Source: an uncultured Bacteroidota bacterium (GTDB lineage Bacteria; Bacteroidota; Bacteroidia; Chitinophagales; Chitinophagaceae). Taken from it: a stretch of 6,230 nucleotides of DNA. Position numbers and translations under genes: made by a program. Location: assembly GCA_946479055.1 (NCBI GenBank), contig CAMLEX010000316.1, forward strand, positions 1 through 6,230, in the 5' to 3' direction. Below, piece after piece: positions 1 through 5,410 of this stretch. Numbering within the stretch: the first letter of the stretch is position 1; each line of letters opens with the position of its first letter. The notes under the pieces were generated by a model. It was not told the DNA's origin. It saw only the letters and a list, made by a program, of their open reading frames with translations, and did no database searches.

Positions 1-332
1 AAAACTATATCGTACTTAAAGAATTGCTGCAACAAAAAAACAGACCTGACGGCATAGTGGCTTCCGTTGAAAAATTAACCACGCCGGTTTATAAGGTTTG
101 TCTGGATTTAAAATTGAATATCCCGAATGATGTGAAAGTGGTTTGTTTTTCTAACCTTGAAACAGCTTCTATTCTCAATCCATCTCTTACTACGATAACT
201 CAGCCAGCCTTTGAAATGGGGAAAGTGGCTGCCACACTCCTATTTAATTCATTGGAAAAAACAAACTTTGATTTAACAAATGAAAGCCTGGTGATCCCGT
301 CTGATCTTATTATAAGAAGTTCTACAAGCTAA
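1..332 (+). CDS. LacI/GalR-family transcriptional regulator, C-terminal fragment (5' end outside window)
   Basis: The frame is open from base 3 to the TAA at 330-332, giving 109 visible residues; the true start and the N-terminal helix-turn-helix lie upstream of the window. The visible part matches the C-terminal end of the periplasmic-binding-protein-like effector domain of LacI/GalR regulators: 'RPDGIVAS', then 'NIPNDVKVVCFSN', then 'PSLTTITQPAFEMGKVAA', and a final 'VIPSDLIIRSST'. The 'LTTI.QP...MG..A' string is the usual family signature near the end of the protein, and the final part corresponds to the last strand carrying the conserved Arg. Such regulators bind an operator as dimers and respond to a sugar or sugar derivative. 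The ligand cannot be told from this fragment. The next gene begins 14 bases downstream in the same direction, so co-transcription is plausible. The TTG at 24 is only an internal codon. Confidence 0.9.
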   Translation, partial: NYIVLKELLQQKNRPDGIVASVEKLTTPVYKVCLDLKLNIPNDVKVVCFSNLETASILNPSLTTITQPAFEMGKVAATLLFNSLEKTNFDLTNESLVIPSDLIIRSSTS

Positions 333-346
333 TTTTAAAAAAACAA

Positions 347-1129
347 ATGAGAGATTTAATTAAGTTCTTCTGCGTGGTCGCATCCCTTTTGATCAGCAGT
401 TTAGCCATAGCACAACCCCAAAAATTTACCACTGCCAATGCACATTCACATAATGACTACCTGAATGATCAGCCATTTCAAAGGGCTTATAAAAATGGTT
501 TTGGATCTATAGAAGTTGATATTTTCCCGATAAACGGAATTTTATGTGTGGCACATAGCAAAAATGAAATTAATCCATCACTTACACTCAAACATTTATA
601 CCTTGATCCTCTTTTGGCGAAGTTAACAAGCGATACCTCCTCGCCCATTAAATTGTTGGTAGATATAAAGGAAGATTATGCGCTTAGCCTGGATCTCCTC
701 CTCCGGGAAATCGAACCCCATAAACAATGGCTATCTACTCCAAACAAGAGTAAGTCACTAACAATTCTTATCAGCGGTAAAAGACCAATGCCGGCGGAAT
801 ATAAAACTTATCCCGACTATATTTTCTTTGATGATGATCTTAAATTGCCACATACTATTTTGGAGTGGGAAAGAGTCGGACAGGTAAGCCTTCAGTTTAC
901 AAAATTCTCCACCTGGAAAGGAAAAGGTTCAATGGAACCTAAAGACAAAAAAATGCTTGAGCAGGTCATTGACAGTGTACACATGGCAGGTAAAACTATA
1001 CGGTTCTGGGCCGCACCGGATACCGAAGCCTCATGGATCCTGCAAATGGAATTGGGAGTTGATTTAATTGGAACAGATAAAATTGATGAGCTGGCTGTTT
1101 TTTTGCGAAGAAAATTAAAAAAGAAATAA
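347..1129 (+). CDS. Exported GDPD/PI-PLC-superfamily phosphodiesterase, AIM6-like
   Basis: This 260-residue protein has an N-terminal signal peptide (hydrophobic about residues 5-21, likely cut after 'AIA' before Gln23), so it should act in the periplasm or outer envelope. The mature protein opens with 'NAHSHNDY' (His33, His35), then 'GSIEVDIF' (Glu56, Asp58) and 'LCVAH' (His70), then 'LLVDIKED' (Asp106, Lys108). The end has 'IRFWAAPD' and 'GVDLIGTD' (237-244). This order follows the TIM-barrel glycerophosphodiester phosphodiesterase/PI-PLC superfamily: two catalytic histidines, acidic metal ligands, and a final 'G-D-I-TD' strand. The 'HSHNDY...L..AY..GF.SIEVD...L.VAH...TL..LYLDPL' pattern is closest to the subgroup that includes yeast AIM6. 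Substrate is unknown; a phosphodiester in a lipid head group or polymer is the family expectation. ATG 347 is chosen because the signal peptide begins there. There is no clear Shine-Dalgarno site. It directly follows the LacI-type gene. Confidence 0.85.
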   Translation: MRDLIKFFCVVASLLISSLAIAQPQKFTTANAHSHNDYLNDQPFQRAYKNGFGSIEVDIFPINGILCVAHSKNEINPSLTLKHLYLDPLLAKLTSDTSSPIKLLVDIKEDYALSLDLLLREIEPHKQWLSTPNKSKSLTILISGKRPMPAEYKTYPDYIFFDDDLKLPHTILEWERVGQVSLQFTKFSTWKGKGSMEPKDKKMLEQVIDSVHMAGKTIRFWAAPDTEASWILQMELGVDLIGTDKIDELAVFLRRKLKKK

Positions 1130-1132
1130 ACC

Positions 1133-1161
1133 ATTCATTCTAATAAAGCATATTCATTCTA
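1133..1161 (+). repeat. Ten-base direct repeat in the convergent junction
   Basis: The sequence ATTCATTCTA occurs at 1133-1142 and again at 1152-1161, 19 bases apart, in the short junction between the two converging genes; the second copy runs into the stop codon of the acetyltransferase. I see no GC-rich hairpin with a T-run here, so no intrinsic terminator can be assigned for either gene. The repeat may be a chance duplication in AT-rich DNA. Confidence 0.4.
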
Positions 1162-1650
1162 AAGTAACACTGCCATCAAATACTCATCATAATATTCGTT
1201 GGTAGTACTTAGCCGGTAGCTTTTTCTTACCAACCCTTCCACATCAAAGCCGGATTTTTTATACAAGGCTATGGCTCCGGCATTATTGATATCAACAGTC
1301 AGTTCTATTCTTATTTTATGTTGTTCTGCTGCATACGTTTTGATATGCGCCAATATCTTTTTTCCAAATCCTTTTCCCTGTAAATTTTTGCTTATGGTAA
1401 AACTTCCTAAGTAAACAGTATGTGCCTGGCGGTCTGTTTTTGATATCAGACGATAAGTAGCTATTATTGCTCCTTCATTTTCTACTACAAATAATGTTTC
1501 TGTTTTCAGTAAATGGTTATAGATACTGGTAAAACCCTCCTTGCTCGTGGGATCATAAGTAAGATAAGGATTTGCCGATTCTTCCATGTACAGATCGTAA
1601 ATACTTTCAAAGTTTTGTAAAGATGCCAGGCGATGTATCATAATTATCAT
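1159..1650 (-). CDS. GNAT-family N-acetyltransferase
   Basis: This 163-residue protein is a complete single-domain GNAT enzyme, expected to move an acetyl group from acetyl-CoA to an amine in the cytoplasm. Motif A is visible as 'QGKGFGKKIL' (residues 91-100), fitting the Q/R-x-x-G-x-G/A pyrophosphate-binding loop, preceded by the strand 'VYLGSFTISKNL'. Motif B is 'INNAGAIALYKKSGF' (121-135), with Asn in the usual helix-start position and Tyr130 as the likely general acid. The C-terminal 'YYDEYLMAVLL' is the typical last strand. Length is normal. The start is uncertain by three codons: ATG at 1650 gives 'MIIMIHRL', ATG at 1641 gives 'MIHRL', which looks more like usual family starts. The stop is TAG. 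It converges with the phosphodiesterase gene and lies 352 bp downstream of the kinase gene. The substrate cannot be predicted; amino acid, polyamine, peptide or antibiotic acetylation are all possible. Confidence 0.88.
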   Translation of the reverse strand: MIIMIHRLASLQNFESIYDLYMEESANPYLTYDPTSKEGFTSIYNHLLKTETLFVVENEGAIIATYRLISKTDRQAHTVYLGSFTISKNLQGKGFGKKILAHIKTYAAEQHKIRIELTVDINNAGAIALYKKSGFDVEGLVRKSYRLSTTNEYYDEYLMAVLL

Positions 1651-1747
1651 TTACCATAAAAAATTATAGCAAACCATTAATGTTCGAAAAAAATCGGGCT
1701 TAAAATAAGCAAAATTGTTGAACTATATTCTCTGGGTTCATTTCAAA

Positions 1748-1779
1748 TTGTCGCATAATATTTACACATCCTATTTTTG
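1748..1779 (+). promoter_or_regulatory. Possible Bacteroidota-type promoter (TTG, 21-bp spacer, TAnnTTTG)
   Basis: A TTG at 1748-1750 is followed after 21 bases by TATTTTTG at 1772-1779. This fits the Bacteroidota housekeeping promoter pattern (TTG or TTTG near -33, TAnnTTTG near -7, spacer about 17-23). It points right, into the gene-free part of the gap, and there is no plus-strand protein gene to serve. In AT-rich DNA such matches arise by chance, so the call rests on the pairing of both elements. Confidence 0.3.
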
Positions 1780-1813
1780 GACACCATAGGCAGAGTAGGC
1801 CACAATAGTGTAA

Positions 1814-1854
1814 CACATAGTTTTTTTTATGTGAAATTCTATATTTGCTATGTG
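1814..1854. repeat. Short overlapping inverted repeats around CACATAG
   Basis: CACATAG at 1814-1820 is the reverse complement of CTATGTG at 1848-1854. In addition, CACATA at 1814-1819 pairs with TATGTG at 1828-1833 across an eight-base loop. The repeats bracket the -7-like motif at 1840-1847, the layout expected of an operator pair, but arms this short can occur by chance. No T-run follows an arm in a terminator-like arrangement. Confidence 0.35.
1840..1847 (+). promoter_or_regulatory. Exact TAnnTTTG -7 motif just before a structured segment
   Basis: TATATTTG matches the Bacteroidota -7 element exactly. Transcription from it would begin around 1852-1856, a few bases before the inverted-repeat structure at 1861-1935. 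No TTTG or TTG is found at the proper distance upstream; that interval is taken up by an eight-T run (1821-1828). The missing -33 element keeps the confidence low. Confidence 0.25.
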
Positions 1855-1860
1855 ACTATG

Positions 1861-1935
1861 TAGCTCCAATTAGCGACGATTTGAAATGCACCTTATCTAT
1901 CAGGTTAGATAGATAGTCCGTTATAGTAGGAGCTA
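1861..1935. repeat. Nested inverted repeats able to form a two-level stem structure
   Basis: The outer arms are TAGCTCC (1861-1867) and GGAGCTA (1929-1935). After one A/A mismatch, four more positions can pair (1869-1872 with 1924-1927, one of them a G-U pair). Inside, TATCTATC (1894-1901) and GATAGATA (1908-1915) form a perfect eight-base-pair hairpin with the six-base loop AGGTTA. A further AGATAGAT at 1947-1954 offers a competing partner for the same left arm. The structure could form on either strand. It could be a small RNA, an untranslated-region element or an operator array; no T-run follows, so it is not an intrinsic terminator. Confidence 0.45.
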
Positions 1936-2002
1936 AACTTTATACCAGATAGATTATTTCGTCGTAGAGGATATAATTATAGCAATTTATTCCTGACGGC
2001 AT

Positions 2003-3574
2003 TTATATCACAAAGTTGATTTTTAATTCGCAACCTCTGCCCGGCGCAGCAATGATAATAACTTCTCCGTTAAACAACTCCGTCCTGCTAATAATGTTTT
2101 GCAGGCCTACGCCATTTCTTTTGTCACTAACGTCAAAGCCTACCCCGTCATCTTTTATGTTCAGCTTCAATAATTTTTGTTGTTGCTTTATCTCAATGAC
2201 AACTGTTTTTGCATTGGCATGTTTTAATATGTTGTTTAATTGCTCCTGTACTATCCGGTAAATGGTGAGTTTCATTTTATCGTTAAGCAAACTTTCATCC
2301 AACTCTTCCCAGCTGGTAACAAACTCCAGGTTTTCTTGTGCCCTGATTATATTCACTATTATATCTCCTATTGCATCTTTTACGGCAATGTGTTTAAAAG
2401 ACTTTGGAATGAGTGAATTGGAAAGCGTCCTTATTTCATTTATTGCAGTGTTGACAAATCCTTTGCTTTCTTCTATAAAATTTATCCGCTTTTCGTCATT
2501 TGTAATGGCACAATCCATATACAGGCAGGCCGTTGCCAGCATAGGGTTTATGTTATCGTGTAATTCTCCTCCAAGAAAAGAACGCTCCTTTTCCTGGGCG
2601 GTAATAGCAGCGGATGTTATATATTGTTGCTTTTGTTTTATTTCTTCTGCCAGTTTCTTTTCCAGGTTGATCCGGTCAGTAATATCGTTGCATATCCCGT
2701 CAATACGTACCAGGACGCCATGTTGGTTTAATGTAGGGAACATTTTTGCTTCTATCCACCTGATGCTTTTATTTTTATGAATGATGCGGTATTGATTGGC
2801 GACTGTTTTCCCTTCTTTTAATTTTTCCTGGTTACCCTCTATTATATACCTGTCTTGCGGAAGCATGATTTTGAAACCAAGATCGTTGTCATCAATAAAC
2901 TCACTGGGCGAATAGCCATATACTTTTTTGCAGGCGCTGGATACCTCGAGAACACAGTTGTTGACAGGGTCAAATGAAAACAATACTTCTTCTATTGTGT
3001 TGAATATCCTTTGCAGCTCTGCGCTTTGCGCCACCTGCTGCTCGCCTGATATTTTGAAATTGTAAGACCATAAACCACAAAGAAAAAATATTCCTGTGGC
3101 AAGTAACCCATGTATGGCAAAAGTTTGAAGCGACATATACTCCAATTGGGTGAAATATATTTTGTCAAAGCCTACAAACTGCAGGTAGCCAAACGCTGCA
3201 TGGTGTACAATTACAACGGCTGCAAGCGGTATTTGCAATTTCCAGTTACGGTAAGTGATGAGTATGGTGCTACCGATAAAAGCAAGAAAGTGCATTTCAA
3301 ACAACCCATGCATCTGGTAAATGTACTGGGCCATAAAAATGCCCATCACCGCCGATAAAACATATTGGTAGAGGTTAGAAGCGGGAAGCATAAGTTTTGC
3401 AGAATAGTATGCAACCAGTGATAATCCACCCACACCTAAAGCAATCGACCAGGTATCATAATAAAAAGCAAGTAGCAGTCCACAAACAAAATAACCAATA
3501 AGAAAATAATTCATCAGCCTGTCTGAATTCTTCTTTACATGTGCTGGAAGATCTTCGATGTATTTTTCTCTCAT
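2003..3574 (-). CDS. Membrane PAS sensor histidine kinase, HisKA_3 (NarL-partner) type
   Basis: This 523-residue protein senses a signal at the membrane and should phosphorylate a LuxR/NarL-type response regulator. Residues about 22-170 form several hydrophobic membrane segments. They carry 'MHGLFEMHF' (His89, Glu93, His95), 'TYRNWK' (107-112), 'VHHAAFGYLQ' (His124, His125) and His155. From memory this resembles a membrane module found ahead of chemotaxis-receptor and GGDEF domains. A PAS domain follows (about 186-300: 'YRIIHKNKSIRWIEAK', then 'RIDGICNDITDR'), then a short coiled linker. The phosphoacceptor box is 'EKERSFLGGELHDN' with His339. The HATPase domain has an N box 'QEQLNNILKHA' (443-453), G1 'DDGVGFD' (475-481) and G2 'NGVGLQNI' (487-494), so it looks active. 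It starts 21 bp after the redoxin gene on the same strand. No response regulator is in the window; the next gene downstream is the acetyltransferase. Confidence 0.92.
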   Translation of the reverse strand: MREKYIEDLPAHVKKNSDRLMNYFLIGYFVCGLLLAFYYDTWSIALGVGGLSLVAYYSAKLMLPASNLYQYVLSAVMGIFMAQYIYQMHGLFEMHFLAFIGSTILITYRNWKLQIPLAAVVIVHHAAFGYLQFVGFDKIYFTQLEYMSLQTFAIHGLLATGIFFLCGLWSYNFKISGEQQVAQSAELQRIFNTIEEVLFSFDPVNNCVLEVSSACKKVYGYSPSEFIDDNDLGFKIMLPQDRYIIEGNQEKLKEGKTVANQYRIIHKNKSIRWIEAKMFPTLNQHGVLVRIDGICNDITDRINLEKKLAEEIKQKQQYITSAAITAQEKERSFLGGELHDNINPMLATACLYMDCAITNDEKRINFIEESKGFVNTAINEIRTLSNSLIPKSFKHIAVKDAIGDIIVNIIRAQENLEFVTSWEELDESLLNDKMKLTIYRIVQEQLNNILKHANAKTVVIEIKQQQKLLKLNIKDDGVGFDVSDKRNGVGLQNIISRTELFNGEVIIIAAPGRGCELKINFVI

Positions 3575-3595
3575 GGCATATGGGGTTTATCTGTC

Positions 3596-4198
3596 TTATT
3601 TCTTGCACGTTGGCAATTGGCAGCCATAGCTTTTGGTTGCCAATTCCCCAAACCAAGGTTTTTTCGATTGATGCAGCATAGAATCAAGAGCCATTTGTGC
3701 GTAATTACTTTTTTTATCGGTGCAATAACGGGTTTTGTTATAATTACCCCTGTAGTATAATATATGGTCGGTGTTTATAATGGCAGCCTGGGGCGTAGAA
3801 TACACACCACAGGCAGCAGCAATGGAACTGTCAAATAATACCGGTATTGTTAACCCAAACTTCTGCTGTATATCCTGCACGGTATAATCTGAATTTTCAT
3901 TCAATACTATCACGGCAAAGTTTACTTCGTTCTTATATTGCTTTGCCAGCGATTTAAAATGTGTGATATTAAAACGGGAACAGGGACAATCGGGGTTAAA
4001 AAAATGAAGGAATAAAGGTTTTCTTTCATGCCCCAATCCCGGTATATCTTTTATATTGATGTAAGTGCCGGTATTTACTGCCTGGTAGTTTTTCGGTACC
4101 GGTGTAGGCAGACTGTATTGCCATTCATTCCGCCAAAATAAAAAAGATATTCCGGTGGCAATTACTACAAGCCAGGATATTAACAACAATTTTTTCAT
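3596..4198 (-). CDS. Membrane-anchored thioredoxin-fold (redoxin-like) protein with a CPC motif
   Basis: This 200-residue protein starts with a hydrophobic segment (about residues 4-21) that looks like a signal anchor without an obvious cleavage site, placing the rest outside the inner membrane. The thioredoxin-like fold is indicated by 'KPLFLHFFNPDCPCSRFN' (60-77), where the active-site position has Cys71-Pro-Cys73 instead of the usual CxxC. It continues with 'NFAVIVLNE', 'FGLTIPVLFD' and 'GVYSTPQAAIIN' (131-142), whose Thr-Pro fits the cis-proline loop. More cysteines are at 130, 159, 193 and 199; the end 'SYGCQLPTCKK' has a 'GC.(L/I)P' pattern I associate with some exported redoxin proteins. 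A role as an envelope thiol oxidoreductase, peroxidase-like protein or disulfide sensor is inferred; no substrate can be named. It lies 60 bp after the TPR-like gene and 21 bp before the kinase gene, so co-expression with the kinase is likely. Confidence 0.8.
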   Translation of the reverse strand: MKKLLLISWLVVIATGISFLFWRNEWQYSLPTPVPKNYQAVNTGTYINIKDIPGLGHERKPLFLHFFNPDCPCSRFNITHFKSLAKQYKNEVNFAVIVLNENSDYTVQDIQQKFGLTIPVLFDSSIAAACGVYSTPQAAIINTDHILYYRGNYNKTRYCTDKKSNYAQMALDSMLHQSKKPWFGELATKSYGCQLPTCKK

Positions 4199-4258
4199 TG
4201 CGTTGGTTTTAGAAAATTTCGCTGTTTACATAATAAATGAAAAATGGTGAGAGGATAT

Positions 4259-5344
4259 TTATTTTTTTATAGCAACTGCAGAAATTTCACCCGGTCCTTT
4301 GAACGTAGTAGTATCTATTGCAAAGTGACGGCTATCCAGCTTTGTTTCAATGAAAAGATTTTTTAAATACATTGCAGATGACTCCAGGGCCTTACCGTCC
4401 CTTGCATCATAATCATTTAATACTAATGCACTGGCCTCTTTTTTCATAGCCTGTGGATCATCGAGATAATAGTATAATGTTGCAAGATTAAAATAACTGG
4501 CATAACGGATTTTCCGGTCATGCTTGCTGGTAGAAGGATATTTCTTTTTAATGTTTTCGAAATAGTCAATTGCAGTTTGCATTTGTTCCCGAACCCCATC
4601 CAGCGGCCTGTTAGCGCTGATACTGAATAATCCTTCGCTAATGGTTAAAAAAGCCTGCCGGTGGGCTTGGTATTCAGGATGCTTTTTGTTGCCAACTATC
4701 CACATATTATCCGTCACTGTTTGTGTAGCATACCCGAAGTCATCGTTTATCTTTTTGTTTAAATAATTCATCGCCCTGTTCACACAATTCTTATATAACT
4801 GTTCGGTTACTGTCAGGCTATTCACTAAAAAATATCCTTCTGCCATATATTTGATGGCAAATTCCGGGCTTTTGTATACCTGCTTATAATTACGGTTAGC
4901 GAGGACAATGTTTTCAATATGTGCGCCTTTATGATCAGTTATGTCGGCAAATGCGGAAAATGTATACACAACTTCCTGGCTGTATAATTTGCGTCGTCCG
5001 GTTTCTTTACCAGCCCTGTCTTTTATAATTTCCTCTCTTTCATTTACAGAAAAAGATTGTGGTAAAAGATCTTCCAGCTTTACCTGTATAGCTAAATGCC
5101 CATTATTATTCAGCATTCTCCATCCTTCCAGGAATACCGATTTTTCCGGCGACATTCCACTTACATATCCTTGCATAAGGCGGGATGTTTCTACGGAAAC
5201 ATGATAGGTACGATAACTGCTGTCCAAACGAAAAGCCGGAAGGGAACGAAATTGAGAACTGAATTTAAAGCGATCAAGATCTACTCTCTGACCGAATGAA
5301 ATCAGCGGAAATAGCAATACGGCAATAAATAGATTTTTTCTCAC
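4259..5344 (-). CDS. Exported protein of unknown function with TPR-like C-terminal half
   Basis: I do not recognise a named family for this 361-residue protein. Residues 1-19 form a clear signal peptide ('FIAVLLFPLISFGQ'), probably cut just before Gln19, so the protein is periplasmic or outer-membrane facing. The first half (about 20-180) is mixed and strand-rich, with 'VDLDRFKFSSQFRSLP', a 'FLEGWRML' segment and a lysine/glutamate-rich stretch (102-118). The second half is helical; residues about 225-310 ('HPEYQAHRQAFLTISEGLF', 'AIDYFENIKKKYP', 'RYASYFNLATLYYYLDDP') have the spacing and 'YFNLATLYYYLDD' pattern of tetratricopeptide-like helices. That suggests protein-protein contact rather than catalysis. 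The overall layout reads like a Bacteroidota-specific exported family, which is an impression only. The start is GTG: no ATG lies between it and the in-frame stop at 5384-5386, and the signal peptide begins right at the GTG. It sits between the deacetylase and the redoxin gene on the same strand. Confidence 0.78.
   Translation of the reverse strand: MRKNLFIAVLLFPLISFGQRVDLDRFKFSSQFRSLPAFRLDSSYRTYHVSVETSRLMQGYVSGMSPEKSVFLEGWRMLNNNGHLAIQVKLEDLLPQSFSVNEREEIIKDRAGKETGRRKLYSQEVVYTFSAFADITDHKGAHIENIVLANRNYKQVYKSPEFAIKYMAEGYFLVNSLTVTEQLYKNCVNRAMNYLNKKINDDFGYATQTVTDNMWIVGNKKHPEYQAHRQAFLTISEGLFSISANRPLDGVREQMQTAIDYFENIKKKYPSTSKHDRKIRYASYFNLATLYYYLDDPQAMKKEASALVLNDYDARDGKALESSAMYLKNLFIETKLDSRHFAIDTTTFKGPGEISAVAIKK
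5342..5344 (-). other. GTG start codon that fixes the start of the exported TPR-like protein
   Basis: The plus-strand bases CAC read GTG on the minus strand. Upstream in frame there is no ATG before the TGA at 5384-5386. The first ATG inside the frame is at codon 57, after the signal peptide and well into the conserved-looking part, so GTG is the only reasonable start. No purine-rich Shine-Dalgarno site precedes it, which is normal for this phylum. Confidence 0.7.
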
Positions 5345-5410
5345 AAGTTTTGGATTTATCGGGGTTAATGATTTGTAAAGAGATCAGCAGGATTTTTAAG
5401 TTATTCTCCT

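Larger units (their letters stand above)
1651..2002. other. 352-bp gap without a convincing protein gene; holds promoter-like motifs and inverted repeats
   Basis: Both flanking genes are on the minus strand. The longest ATG-started frames I can read inside are under 20 codons (for example 14- and 18-codon minus-strand frames around 1725-1790, and an 8-codon plus-strand frame at 1886-1912), with no recognisable product. No tRNA-like cloverleaf, transposase remnant or target-site duplication was seen. The gap should contain the minus-strand promoter of the acetyltransferase, but I cannot place one securely: no reverse-strand TAnnTTTG was found. The plus strand instead carries promoter-like motifs and nested inverted repeats, listed separately. 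Confidence 0.7.

Noticed and set aside
892..1134. An 80-codon minus-strand frame opposite the end of the phosphodiesterase gene.
   Set aside because: It is antisense to the conserved C-terminal barrel strands of a well supported gene and has no family features.
1725..1790. Two short minus-strand ATG frames (14 and 18 codons) in the gap as leader peptides or gene remnants.
   Set aside because: They are very short, have no recognisable sequence and no supporting start signal, and frames of this size are expected by chance.
1814..1833. The hairpin CACATA / TATGTG with a T-rich loop as a transcription terminator.
   Set aside because: The T-run is in the loop, not after the stem, and the six-pair stem is AT-rich, so it does not fit an intrinsic terminator on either strand.
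45..2002. An 11-base match, CCTGACGGCAT, at 45-55 and 1992-2002, as possible ends of a mobile element.
   Set aside because: A few exact matches of this length are expected by chance in 6 kb; there is no transposase, no inverted arrangement and no target duplication, and the first copy is inside a normal coding frame.
2016..2780. A long plus-strand open stretch (interrupted by one stop at about 2259-2261) opposite the kinase gene.
   Set aside because: It lies fully antisense to a kinase with all expected motifs; its translation is low-complexity, rich in Ser, Phe and Ile, and shows no domain. It is a shadow frame.
3456..3656. A 66-codon minus-strand frame spanning the redoxin-kinase junction.
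   Set aside because: It overlaps both real genes in another frame and has no recognisable features; both neighbours have well supported ends.
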